Origin: Daldinia sp. FL1419
Taxonomy: Eukaryota > Ascomycota > Sordariomycetes > Xylariales > Hypoxylaceae
NCBI GenBank assembly: GCA_025201765.1
Contig: MU623362.1
Coordinates: 248,001-312,000 of the forward strand
Reading direction: 5' to 3'
DNA length: 64,000 bases
Below the pieces are notes generated by a model. The model ran no database searches. It saw only the letters and a list, made by a program, of their open reading frames with translations, and was not told the origin of the DNA. Numbering within the stretch: position 1 is the stretch's first letter; the number at the start of each line of letters is the position of its first letter. Shown piece by piece: positions 22,751-34,571 of this stretch. Both the position numbers and the translations under genes were made by a program.

Positions 22751-23808
22751 AGCACTATGTAATGGCAATTACGGAACAGCTGAATAGGCGTAAGGAGGGG
22801 TAGAAAGTAAAGAAGGTAATGGCAATTCCTAAGGGCAATTCTTAGTGGATGGTGCCTAGCGGGAGACTCGCCAACTGCCTTCTAAATCCGAGGTGAGGCG
22901 CACTACTAACAAAAATATGACATACACATCGGTACCTAGGTATATGCCTATACGGTATGAATGACGCAGCAATCAAGAAGTGTAATATTAATTGGTTGAT
23001 ACCTCTCGATCGAAGAGACTAGCTAATAGAGATAAGCGGCGCTTAAGTTTTCTTGCAAAATAATACTATGTAGCACAAAAGCCTCTCTTACATTGAAATA
23101 ACCCACCTGTATAAAAATTATAGAAAAAAGAGGTCAGCGTTATCCCCGCAGTTACTACGGGATATATTGCTAGTATGCTTGACGATATTCAACAATTATC
23201 TAAGAAGTACCTAACCTAGCTATTTAGACCAGACTTGAAATATTCCACGGCGCACTTAATTCGAAGAATAAAAAAAGGAGAAAGAACAACGACTATGATA
23301 GTATTATAATATACCGCTAGTTATACGGTAGGTAACTACCTAACCTTACATACTATGGTTGCTTGTATCTTTTCGAGGAATCCGGACCTGCAGAGATGCG
23401 CACGCTCCGTCTCCACTAGGAAGGCTCTCCACCAAGCGGACGAATTAGTGGTGCTAGGTACTGCCTAAGATGGGGTGATGCGGTACCGAGCCGGAGGAGA
23501 CTTTCCCCAATATTCCTAGCAACTACCGGTCAAGTGGTTAAAAGTAGTGAGTTGTCAATTGGCCCTTATGCAGGAGAAAATGAGATGGCTGGGCTACCTA
23601 GGTAGATAGGTACCTAGTAAACATCTAGAACGTGAGACGAGATGGTGATATAATATGTTTTGTAAGTTAGTATCTTGTCCTAGCTAACAGAAGTTTATCG
23701 TGTTTAATTAGGGATAGTTATTTCGAACATTTAGAAGTACTTCCTTATACATACGTGGTAACTATAGGTACTCGCATGCAGGTATCAGTTAATATAGGTA
23801 ATGGGATA

Positions 23809-23838
23809 GTAGCATAGCAGCATAGCAGCATAGCAGCC
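23809..23838. repeat. (CATAGCAG)n tandem repeat
   Basis: Nearly four copies of the 8-mer AGCATAGC in a row. Confidence 0.85.
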
Positions 23839-24400
23839 TAGTACGCAGTGGATCGCGCTAGGTTAGGCTGTTATACGTAGGTAAAGAGGATGAACTTTAT
23901 AGAACAATGCTAGAAAACCTCGATACCCATTGGTTACACTCACGATGGATCCAAAGATTTCGAGCTAGGACCTGCATTAGATGGACCAGATGGAACAAGA
24001 ATGAGTCAACAGAAGAACCATTCCCCACACTAACAAGCCTACAATGCCTACAATGCCCTTATACAGCACGTGAATATAGCAGGCAGCTGTACGCAGCTCT
24101 GCTACTATGTATTGTACGAACCCTTCCCCTTTTTCCCCTCAATATTAGGTACCTACCTACCTACATACCTAGGTATACATGTGAACAAGTTGAATATTGG
24201 ATGAAGTAATGAACTTCCCAACTAAATCTCGGCTGGTGCAATTAGTTGTAACAATCTATTAATTAAACCATCAACCTTCCGATAGGTTCATCTGTTTTTA
24301 TGGCTGTGGGTAATAAATGAAGTAATATACATAGTATGCTTTCTTTTTTTTCTTTTTTCTTCTTGGGACCTGTTGGCGCCACTACTACGAATCCGTATGT

Positions 24401-24730
24401 ATGTACACCTCCGACAAGCGCCTCAATTCACCATTAAAGTCTCGGTCTCGGTCTCAGTCTCATGCGCTCGATGCGCTCGATGCGCCTAGACGCCTTGTAG
24501 TGTCGCAGGTTGGTTGAGCTCGACTTTACATCGTGGCACTTGGACCTCGAACCCGAGAGTATTAATAGACATTGGCGGATGAAGCGCGCGTATTTCCTCC
24601 GCCTTTTCACCGCCAGCCCCGATGACAAAAAAATCCCGATCGAAAATACTACCCGCTCTTCGATTGCGTACAACGTGTTTTCCTAACGTGGGAAACAAGG
24701 CCGGTGACGTCGGATCTGCAATGTACCCTG
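24401..24730 (-). other. GC-rich possible coding remnant
   Basis: Read leftward, about 24470-24690 has a frame with balanced, protein-like composition (for example VIGAGGEKAEEIRALHPP) that is out of place in the AT-rich surroundings. It has no clear start, splice sites or family match. It may be a fragment of a lost gene. Confidence is low. Confidence 0.25.
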
Positions 24731-25091
24731 CATAGCCCTACGGCTTATGGTCGACGGTTTTATGGCCAGCTATGGTCTCTGGCGCATGGCTCGACAATTA
24801 TTAAATATTCCGGATATTCGGTGTTTGTAGCAGACCCTTGTACGACATTGTTCGCTTGGCTTGTCTATTGGTTCGTTCTCCTTAGAAAAGAAAAAAACAG
24901 CATCAACTCCGCAAAAGTCCGGGAAGAACTGGTCCAAATAATTGGCCTCGGTTTGGACTTTAAGGAGATGCCTTCAACCTCTGACCATATAAAGAAAGGT
25001 TACGGTACGCAGATGCATATCCCCAAGACTATCACCGAGTCTCATGTATCCCCAAGTTTATCCCCAAATCTATCTTTAGTTCCTAAGGTTA

Positions 25092-25130
25092 CTGCGTTGC
25101 GTTGCGTTGCGTCGCGTTGCGTTGCGTCGT
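25092..25130. repeat. (GCGTT)n tandem repeat
   Basis: Seven to eight imperfect copies of GCGTT/GCGTC. They produce a spurious repetitive tail in an open frame on the plus strand. Confidence 0.85.
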
Positions 25131-25770
25131 AGAACGACAACTCACGATATCATTGGCCACATTATTTCACGCTATTCCCAAAACGTGTCAATTAAACCTC
25201 CACATTTTTGTCTCGATACCCCTTTTCTCTCAACCGTCCGAGAACTCTTTCGATATTAGATAAAATCACGGCTACTATTTCGCCTAGTCCCTGGTTTGAG
25301 GGGTCTAGACCAAGGGATAGCTCTGTATTCCTATAAATACCTATACAAGATATAAATTATGTCGAATTTATTATCCTGTGGATGGGTAGATTACGAAGAA
25401 AAAAGCAAAACTAGAACCGTCTAATCTAGTTATCATACCCCTTAATTACCCTCTTAAACACATGTCTAACTACCTACCTAAACCAGCCAATCTAGAATGC
25501 GTACGTGGTCTTTTATCGAGCAAAATATTGTCAACTTCATATCCCAATGCGACATCATATACGTACCTGGGTGCCTATATAGCGCAATGTAGCTTCTCCT
25601 ATCTCGAGTAAGTACATGATATGCCCCTTGAAGCTTCAATTGTATGCCAACAGACGATATAAGAAAAAAAGGGTAGCAAATCAGCACCCGCGAAGATGCA
25701 TGCCCGAATCCTTCTTTATATGTTGGTTGTAATATCTGTAACTGAGCGGTCTATATAGGTAGGTAGGTAT
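25131..25770. other. Intergenic spacer
   Basis: AT-rich, with no supported gene; TACC/GGTA units lie near 25467 and 25757. Confidence 0.5.
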
Positions 25771-26735
25771 CTACCCAATATCAAACGTTCGCATGTGAAT
25801 ATTACGACCCCAGTGCGGTAGAATACCGAGGCCTTTTGCAGAAGCGACGTTACTACGAACCCATCGCCTCTTCAAGCCACCAAGGACGTGTTCCTTATCG
25901 TCGGCGTTAAGCTCGTCAATTATCAATAGCAAATTGTTGCCTTATGAATACATACCTATTCACCTATCTTGTTGGCTCGTCGTTGCCAAAGGCTTTCGTC
26001 CGTGCGTTCGATATCTCCCATCAGCTACCTTCCGCGGCACTGTGCCTCGGTAATTAGTAAAGGTAAACCCTGGATTGACGCTCTATAAATCATTATATGT
26101 ATCTCGGTGAAAGGGATTCGGGCCGTAGATACTCACAGAACCCGGTTGGACTGGTAGCTGAAGCGTTCCCTTGAACGTAAGATACCAAAGGCACGAAAAT
26201 AACCCCGTTGATCCATAGAGACCTCTGTGCTGAATATAGGAGTCTTTGATCATACATAGCTACCTAGGTAGGTACCGAGATTGCCATTAGTTCTATACGC
26301 CTAGTCCGGAATCCTAACCGAAAGCGAGCAATCTATTAACGATACGTCAGGCTGTACCTAAGCCACCCACGCAGGGGCCACTCGACGTAAGAGAAAAGGA
26401 ATGTATTACTTACTTACATGAAGCTGAATAGTCGCCGCGTAGGCTTCAACGGCACCGCCGAAGCGATGCCGTCGAGACCTGAACGTGGCTGTATCTTCTC
26501 CAGCTAAAATAACCTCGTACGAGAACACCCCTGGTTTCAAGGCGGGAAGTGTTCTGATGTATATGCCATCGACGTTATTTCCAGAACATGCCAAATATAG
26601 ATACAGCTTAAATGGCGAGGAACGATTCTCTCCGGCGGCGGAGATGGGGAATACATACGAGGCTCTTCGGGGGCGCAAGCGCTTAAGGGGAATGCTGTGT
26701 AAGGCGTAGATGACAGAAGCAGAAGTTCTCAAAAA
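25771..26735 (-). CDS. Unidentified multi-exon gene, 3' part (possibly decayed)
   Basis: Read leftward, several exon-like pieces have strong protein-like composition. One is 26418 to about 26735, ending in a GTAAG donor. Next is 26137-26229, 31 codons that begin at a CAG acceptor and end at GTGAGT, containing GLYGSTGLFSCLWYL. Then comes 25964-26082 (SVNPGFTFTNYRG near its start, GTGAAT donor). Last is 25771-25940, ending in TAG (DELNADDKEHVLGGLKRRW and GILPHWGRNI). The first three joints agree in phase. The last joint, from 25964 to 25940, is one base out of phase with every acceptor I can find, so either an exon is missed or there is an indel. The first exon is not identified; a TATA-like TATAAATAG and CCAAT near 28460 are candidate promoter signals. 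I do not recognise the family. One intron contains a TACC repeat tract. Confidence 0.5.
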
Positions 26736-28900
26736 CGAAGGCCGCTCTGCAGTAAAGGTTAAGCTAAATGCGATTCTACTATAGCCTTTCTTGCTTTTGT
26801 AGCTTCGAGCAAAGGTCGTCAGACTCTATGACAAGAGTAAACCTAACGGGTCAGGGTCCGTAGTGAAAGGGGAAAATCGCGGGACTTGAATTTGGAATAT
26901 ATAATGCCACATCGACAGTCGCAGATAGATAGCACCTTTGTAAATATCCAATACCTACGACTTAAGAACGATGGTTGTGGATACGTTATTATACCAGCAT
27001 ATTGCCCTTCACAACCCGACCCCAGGATAACAACCCCTCGATATTCGCTCCCGACCCACGGCCCAAATGACCAAAGACCAAGCTCATGGGCCAGATGAGT
27101 CTACCGGCCCTCTTATCAAGCAACGGTTACCATGTATCGCCAGGCGGCTTCTAGGTATACGTACCTGTTAGAGATGTGATAGCCTTGGAATCCTCCACGA
27201 GTCGCGCGCCGGGGGAGCATATACCGAAGGCGTACTAACGCGCGAGATCCCGCTCCCGCCCTCTCGATCCTACAGGTCAGTCACTGGCTTACACGTCTCC
27301 AGAAGGATCAAGCCCAGCGCCGATCCTAGAACGATATCCCAGGGCCGTGGTGCGCGTGTGAGTGGCTGCTTCGTTCATGGGTTTACTGGTGTATGCATGC
27401 CGGTTTCGAGGGTGCATGTAGGGATTAGACAGTTCTCTAAATATATTATTAAGTATAATCTGGTTGGAAGGATAATTTGATATTGGTAGGGTTTATGGTG
27501 TTTGCTCTTATTTCCACTTCAACTTGTGACCGATCGACTGCTCCGCCAAGTAACTCCTTTTGTACTCTTTTAAGCAGCTTCAAATAAATAATATATAAGA
27601 ATTATTTAACTCGATAAATAGAAGCGAAAGAAGTCTTCTGGAAGCTATTCTAATGTAAACTTCATCCAGGACCCCTCTAGTTCCATACGCTCCCTCAGAT
27701 ATAAAGTTAAATCGAGGTCACAGCAGGCTGCAATAGTTCGCTATGTTCAGCTCCCTTTTCCCTAGAAAGTTAGGATCTCGCCTGCCGTCGTAGAACCGTA
27801 AACTACCCGTACAAGATGCGACCAGTCCAACGATATACACCTTGTCCAGAACATCCACCCCCGTTATTTGGAATTCCTAACGGCCCCCAACATACCAGGA
27901 ACGGGGTAGCAGGAAGGAGCACGGAGACGTGAGATTTTGCCGTCTGCAGCCACGATCACGCAGTCTAGGAAGCACACGGGATCCTCGGGCTTGGGTTGAT
28001 CCTCCAAACCGGGCGGGTCGAGCGTTTGTCTGTTGGAGCGGGATGGGATGTGATGTGATGGATAGGCCAGCCCCTGTCCCCTGCGCGGGAGATTCCCCCG
28101 GGTATCGTGAGTAAGCTCATCCTACGACTCGGAAGTCTACCAGGGCGCATATATGGGCCGTTTTATGCCTTAGACCCGACTCCAGGGCACCCAATCCCAC
28201 ATCCTCGCTCGCTCTCGCTCTCAGACTCGCTCTCAGACAAGACGGGGATCAAGGATGAAGAGAAAAAGGGTGTGCGTACGTAGACACATCCACATACATA
28301 CTTACCTACCTATATACTCTCACAGACATACAAATATGTAGATTACGCTATTCTCTCCAAAGCCAGGGCCAGGCCGCTATGGCCCTCCGGAATTATACAA
28401 TACCTGAGCAAAGCAAGCGGACTCCTCGAAGAGCCCGTGCCAATGGGAAAATTCCCCGATCCTATTTATAGAACCAGAGACGCGACGAGTGGCGCCGCGC
28501 CCCGAAATATCTTTACGTGATAGAGAATCCAGTACTATGCAGCGCAGGTACATCCGTTTGTCTATCCGTACTTGATATTCATCCAAGTATGAGTAGAGAC
28601 CATACCGAGGCATGACTACGGCTCCGACGGTGACGCCCGACGGAAAATTTTAGTTCTAGTTGTTTCGGTCCTGCGAACTGCCCAACCCGGGGTAACTATA
28701 GTGATAGCCTAGTCTCTAGAAGCTGTATTGGGGCGACCCCTCGGGCGGACTTGGGTGGACTGGGCACGGCTAGGGTGAATGGAATCAGATAGCGCTGCCT
28801 CGGACCGGACCGATGAATAGGGGCAGAGCCTCATGTATCTATACTAAAACGTAGGAAGATGGGGATATCCAAACATCACATATAATCCCGTATTTAATAA
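26736..28900. other. Unresolved region, upstream of the unidentified minus-strand gene
   Basis: The region is moderately GC-rich (particularly 27200-27400 and 27900-28250) with several short minus-strand frames but no exon chain I can defend. It may hold the 5' exons of the gene to its left. A CT-rich tract (CGCTCTCGCTCTCAG units) lies at about 28203-28240, and a TACCTACC unit near 28303. Confidence 0.35.
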
Positions 28901-28905
28901 ACTCC

Positions 28906-29726
28906 TTAGTTATCATCATCAAATCCTCCTCCACCTACAAACTTACTCTCTTTATCACATGTCTTATGCGTGAGGTTCAAAAGATCGGTCACGTTTCTAC
29001 CATTAAACACCCTCTGACCCTGCTCGGTTCTCATCGCAGCGTCTTTAGAAAGCCCGTTGCTCTTGAGCACGAACACCAGCGTGACCATTTCCTTCTGGTA
29101 CACCTTCCTCTTGTACACACGCCCCGCGATCGCCGTGTTCTCCAATAGCTCCTTGTCTGGGAGCGCCGCAGTCGCCCACTCCTCCGGCCCCCCCCCTTTG
29201 TGTTTTGTTAGGTAGCCATATTCGTTTGCGCAGAAGACTTGGATTGTTTGTTAGATTTGTATCTGCTTAGTAGCCTTGCGTGCCTAGCTAGGAGTTGGTT
29301 ATAGCCTCGCGACCTTGGAAGGAAGATATGATTAAGGTATGTAATAGGGGTACATAGGGGACGTACATTCTCGCTCGGCCAGATCACCGCTGTGCCTTGA
29401 AGAGCGGTTCGCTTACCGACCACGACAATCCGAAGTACTTGGCCGTGTACACGTAGCTATCCCCGCGTAGGTAACCGTTGCTCCCCGGCTCCTAGTATAT
29501 GACACGCAAAAGGGTATCCTAGTGTACGGAAGCTATTTTAGAATGTCCCGCCACCACGACTGTGCTCTTGTTAAGATCACCGTCCTATCTGCCTTGATCG
29601 TAGGTGCGCTGGCGGACACCATGGCCCGGTGTAGTAGATGGCCGAATTGTTGCCGCCCCAGTTGGCAATCGCTATGCTGCCGTCAGGTGGCATGCCCTCG
29701 CACGTCGTCGTAGACTCGTCAGCCAT
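28906..29726 (-). pseudogene. Unidentified gene or gene remnant, divergent from the MACPF-like gene
   Basis: Three leftward blocks look coding. The first starts at an ATG (29724-29726) and includes GSIAIANWGGNNSAIYY. A middle block at about 29410-29491 contains GDSYVYTAKYFGLSW and ends at a GTAAGC donor. A terminal block at about 28909-29235 contains VFCANEYGYLTKHK, then PEEWATAALPDKE, a basic stretch, and a Gly/Asp tail to a stop at 28906-28908. I could not join the blocks with consistent phases, and a nine-base C run (29186-29194) inside the last block is a likely indel site. Repeated short beta-strand-like text resembles a secreted or cytosolic lectin, but I cannot name the family. Its start lies about 180 bases from the divergent MACPF-like start, so the two share a promoter region. 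Confidence 0.35.
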
Positions 29727-29907
29727 TGTAGACAGGTATCTGTTAGCTCTTGATCTACTGAGCGTTGATCGTTGTGACATCTTCATTGCTGCTCTACCCC
29801 TCACCAACAATACGAATCCAAACTCGTGTCTTCACCTCACCAGTCGCCTTTCTCACCAAGTCGATTGAAGTTCATTGCTTGTTTGACGCATATTTTTCCA
29901 ATCAAAT

Positions 29908-30918
29908 ATGGCGGAAAAAGATACCTCTAGTGGGCCAACAACAACCATCGGGGATGCCCCCAAGAAGTCTGAATTCATTCTGTCTCGACGACAGGCAGAC
30001 GGTTGTAAGCGGGACGATGACGCTAGGACAATACCTTTCGGGATTCTCCCGGCTTGCTAACTAGCGCCTGACAGACACCCTGCTGATATGACGGAGAAGG
30101 AATGGGAAGTGGTCGTCAAGAACGACATCCTGACTCACGCATATCGGATTGACACGAATGCTCGCTCAGCCGTAGTAGCACGCCAACCATGTATGTTACA
30201 ATGAGGTAAAGTTAAAGTCGTGCAAAGCTAACATGTCGTCGCACGCCAATGTTCAAACTGAAGCGCCGGCCGGCAGAGATTTTCGTTGTAGATGATGTAA
30301 GAGAGCCCCGTTCTAATGGCCTATACAGCATTAATAGTATTTGTAGGACCAATCCTCTGTCGACACCACCATCCCAGAGTTCCAGGTGTTTGACGATTAC
30401 TCCGCCTCTGTAGTAGAGGTCACGAACAAGGTGTATCTGGTGACCATACGGAGTCGAGCGGGTCTACCACTGGCAAATTTGAATCCGTGATGCGAGTGTC
30501 ATACAAGGTAGATACTCCAGATTCCACCTTGTTGGAAATTTTAACGAGGAAAAATGATATCCGAGAGATGCTAATTACCCATATTTCATCGGCGGTGTAG
30601 TTCCCCCAAGTGATCGTCTATCTTGACCACGAGTCCCTAGAGCCAACGGAAGAATGCCAGAAACACTTCGACGCCATCACCAGTGAGATCGATGCCTCCA
30701 TCAGCAAAGGAAAGATCAAAGCATTCAAAGCAAAGTACGGTATGTATTTCCAACCATCTGCAGCTCAAGGTGGACCGTAATTTGCTAATTACTTTGAACG
30801 TGGAGGAGAGGTATTCTCGACATACGTCCAGCTTGGAGGGTATCTCTACGTACATAGATACAAGCACCGACCGCTGGTAGATATGGAAAGGCCTACATGT
30901 ACCCGAGACGAGCAATAA
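29908..30918 (+). pseudogene. MACPF-like (membrane-attack-complex/perforin) gene, apparently truncated
   Basis: Exon-like pieces are 29908-30004 (ATG start, GTAAGC donor), a second from 30065 after a GCTAACTAG acceptor, a short block ending at a GTAAGA donor near 30300, a block from about 30346, then 30601-30739 and 30806-30918 ending in TAA. The last two join in phase. Family evidence is limited to the part following 30601: a YLDHESLEPTEEC-type strand and the KYGEVFSTYVQLGG motif, which resembles the conserved YG...LGG block of fungal MACPF proteins. The segment at 30400-30600 cannot be translated cleanly. The frame stops soon after the LGG motif, so the second half of the fold is absent. 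MACPF proteins form membrane pores; this copy looks inactive or fragmentary. Some middle boundaries are uncertain. Confidence 0.5.
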
Positions 30919-32515
30919 ATAAGTGTGTTGTATTTTAGAGGAAATTCTAAAATGGGTGGCTTCCCAGAAGCGTTTTTAGTACTCGTTACAAGTACTTCGC
31001 ACTTTCCCATCTCTTGTACCTGCCAACTGCCAGCCTGCCACCTCCAGTACCCCCCTTTTTAAATTTCTAGATCATACCAAAGTTTCGTCTAGTCAACCTT
31101 AAGTTTTAGCAGGGGCCTGGGTAGGTAGCTTGCTAACTACACCCTTGTATACAACCAGTTTCCTAAGTATAGCTCAACACACCTTACACTACACAACCCG
31201 CGAGTTTTATGCGTTTCGTTTCCGTTTCCGTTCCAGCCTAGCATCCACACTTCCTCCACCCGGCTCTGCGGCTCGGGGGCGTACGTCTAGTAACAAATAC
31301 AAGGAACCCCCTCCCTCCCCCTAGCACCGGCGTGTCTGTAATAAAACAGGGCCTCCAATCAGGCCTCAGCCGAGGAAAACGCCCTAGTCACCGAGCATCT
31401 TGGGAAGCTTCCCCCCCCTCCCCCCTTTTCCCCGTCGTCCACTTGATCCTGATACTATCTAGGTATTCTGACGATTGATAAATACCTCTTAGTTACGCAG
31501 ACGGAGGCTATGCCTGTTTGGACTAGTACTCGTAGTTTATGACCTTTCAACTGCCGTGTAAGCCAAGTTACCTTATGTATTTGAGCATGTACATATTTAT
31601 CTGGTAATATAGGTCACAAAAGTCCGTCTCGGCTCGGGAAGGAGTCGTTTCCCTGACCTTGTTCCGAATATCTTACCTCATGTTGTCTCCGTCTCGTATG
31701 GTCGGGAATATACACAATAATCACATGGGGGTCAGCAGCAGCGGGGAAGTAAGGCTTTGTGGACAAAGAAATCATTCATCATCTAGCTAAGTTATGCGCG
31801 CATATCGCGCTGGGAGACCATCCCGTGGTATCATCCGTTTCTTCCTAATTCTACCGCTGCCCAGCAGGGCTGTGAACTGACCGAAAACCAACAGAACAAT
31901 CCTAAAAACAAAAAACCTGCCACCTCTGACCCACCCCCTTTGAAAAATTCACCCTCCCAGATTCGTCGAGGGTATCACCTTTGGTTTAACTATCTACATT
32001 AATCGGTAAGGAAAGAAAATTTTGGTATGACTCATATGGACAGCGAAAGGGGTAAAAAGCTCGACAAAAATAGGATCAGTGAGTGTGTATGTAGACGCGT
32101 ATGTGAGAAAATAGCGCACAACGAAGCAAAACCAATCTTTTTGTTCTGTGTCGTAACCGCCACGATATACTCCCCCGTTCCAGTCTATCCCAGGCCGTCG
32201 TAAAAAACCAACGAGCAGTGCTCAATTCATCATAGCATCTGCGTTGGAAAAGTGAATTTTGTGTGCTCGTGTTCGGGTATAGTATCCAAGTTAATGAAAA
32301 TCGACTCGTAATTTGGTAAAAAGAGAGGAGATAAGAGAAGAATGATGATGGCGTCAATTTGCGCCACCCGGCGAGCGGAAAAGCCCGCTACCTGTCTATA
32401 AAGTCCGCCTCTATATCGAGAGCGGGGGATTCAAGGAAATTTTCTTTCTCGCTCGAGGAATCTACCTAGATGCGAAATGAGTGGTTGTTCGAAAAGGTTG
32501 GCTCGTTCGTGATCG
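30919..32515. other. Spacer downstream of the Rua1-type regulator
   Basis: No gene is supported. It contains C-rich runs near 31410-31430 and T/A tracts near 31910 and 32290. It is the 3' side of the regulator gene and of the MACPF-like fragment. Confidence 0.5.
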
Positions 32516-34571
32516 TTAAATCATGTTCGGTAATCCATCCACCATAGGGAAAGGTCTTGGTTGTTGTTGGTCTGGCCGAATCACTTGCTCACGAGAGATA
32601 GGCGTAGACATCGTCATAGGAGTTGGAGTCGCACTCAGTGAGACTGCTGTAGTGTCCGTTCGGGGCGTCATAGGTGGTTGTTGCATATCGAGCTTTGGCT
32701 TCGCAATAGCTCTCGAGTTGCTGCTCTCGCGTCGCCTCTTTGGCGCATCTTTTACTTTAGGGTGTGTGTGGCACTGCGATTTATTAGTATAACAATCCGA
32801 TATCAGGTTCACTTTGATCCTTACTTTATACGCGTGCCTGAACCAAGTCGTACCCTTTTTCTTGCTGCTCACCAAGGCGATCCAATCGTTGCAGCTTCCG
32901 CACAGGCCTTCCCAAACATCTGGATTGCCGTCCATCCTCCTGGTCTCTTTGGGCTCTTGGAACGGATTACCGGTGGCTGCGCTAATACCGTGGGTGAAGC
33001 TCTTGTCATACCAGAACGCAGAATTCTTTAGTACCAGCCATCGACCGGGCTTGCAAATACCGCACCATCCTTCTCGCTTATTGCCGTGACCACGAACCCA
33101 CTTAGGGGTGTATAAATCGCCCTCGAATCGTAATTCTTGCTCGTGAGGCACAAGGTCCGGATCCGAAGGGTTCATATCCTCGGGCGGTGGTGGAATTTGT
33201 TCTTCCTGGAGAGAGGCGTATAGATCCGGTGGGTCAGATAAATCTGTGTAATGGCCGTGTAATGAATGAGGATCCGCATTGCTTTGCAGCATTCTGAAAA
33301 GTCCATGTGATAGCAATGGCGGCGGGTTCTCGAAGTGATGCGCCTCCGGGTGAAATGCCTGCGACGGTAATTGGGATGGTAACTGGGTCGGGAGAAGCAT
33401 ACTGTTGCGGAAAGCTGGCGGATGCGACACAAGGAATGGGTGCTGCTGCACAGCTTGGAGATTGCCGAAGTTCAAGGGAAGCGGGTGATTAGGCATCGTA
33501 GGCGACGAGTGCCTCGACGACATCCTCGGTCCAAAAACATCGTGAGTATGATGGTAAACAAAAGGAGATGGTCGACGGCTCGCGGTTCCATAAGATCCAG
33601 TAGACCACCTCTTATTCCGTGCGCTACTATCAGCATTGTAAGGAGCAGACCTCATACCGGGCCGAGGAGAAGGCGAGGCACCTCGGCCACGGCTTTGAGT
33701 ACGGACGAGATCAGATCGGCTCTGCGGGGTCATGCGAGGAGAAGCTACAGGCGATAATTGAGTAGAGGACATGAGCGAATTCCTGTTCGAAGTTGGTGGG
33801 TATTCCGAGGTGAAAGATGGCGCCTCAGACAAAGCGGCAGAAAAATCATCATACGAAGGCATATCGGAGAGACCGCCCGTCGTCGACACAGTGAACGACG
33901 AACCCGACATGCGGCGCTGATTCAAGCCTGACTCATAACCCATCGACTCGTTTTCGATTTGAGATCCGGGATATCTAAGATCTAGGATTGGAATTGCTTC
34001 ATCCGAAGTATAAGCTTGACCAATGTTCATATCCACATCGAAGTTTGGCATCTCCATATGATGATGATCTTCACATGGCTTGGGTCCCCATGGACCTACA
34101 CAAATGGTCAGTGACGATCCTAAGTTAGCTTGGGTTAAACTCACTGCTATCCATTGTCGTTACGGGGTAAAAGTCTTGATGCATCGAAACAGGTCGCGAC
34201 ATGGTATCGCTTGGTGTATGAATTGTCAGGCCAGACGGTGTCTCCCATGAAGCTATCGTTCCGAATTCCTCCCCAGCGCAAAATGAGAACCCTTCGTGGA
34301 TAGTAGCGGGCCTTGGTCTTGTTTCTTGAGACGTCGGCGTCGTCCATATGCCAGCTGGTGCCATTTGACTCTCTACCTTGGCGGACATATCGTTCCTACT
34401 CATCGTAACTAATGGAGGCGGACGTGGTGGCGGCACCTCTCTGATGAACTTGTCGTTTGAGCCAAGTGTGTAAGCAGGTGCTTGAATGTGTTGGTTCCTA
34501 TTGGTGTGTGAGTGTCTTTCAGGTATAGTCCGGCCCTGTGATACATACATTTGCGCTTGTGTTGAGTCCAT
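32516..34571 (-). CDS. Rua1-type transcription regulator (C-terminal zinc-binding DUF4451)
   Basis: Three exons: 34145-34571, 32825-34095 and 32516-32773, summing to 652 codons (651 residues). The introns are 49 and 51 nt with GTGAGT/TAG and GTAAGG/CAG ends. The first 450 residues are disordered and Ser/Pro/His-rich. The conserved C-terminal region begins near residue 465 (RFEGDLYTPKWVRG) and includes GWCGICKPGRWL, a YDKSFTHGI segment, GLCGSCNDWIAL, and WFRHAYK joined across the last intron to CHTHPKVKDAPKRRRE. The two CxxC pairs and the C-x-H element are the expected zinc ligands. The founding member, Rua1 of Ustilago maydis, activates a glycolipid gene cluster; the domain is widespread in fungi, and the targets here are unknown. 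About 6.2 kb upstream is free of genes, which is common for fungal developmental regulators. Confidence 0.92.

Larger units (their letters stand above)
22098..24400. other. AT-rich spacer with simple repeats
   Basis: I see no supported gene. Notable are a (TTTTTAC)n tract at 22708-22750, a (CATAGCAG)n tract at 23809-23838, T/A homopolymer runs, and TACCTACCTAGGTA units near 23600 and 24150. Open frames are short and lack codon-like composition. Confidence 0.55.

Noticed and set aside
24704..25132. 142-codon plus-strand frame
   Set aside because: Starts at GTG, has no family text, and its end is the GCGTT tandem repeat read as repeated codons.
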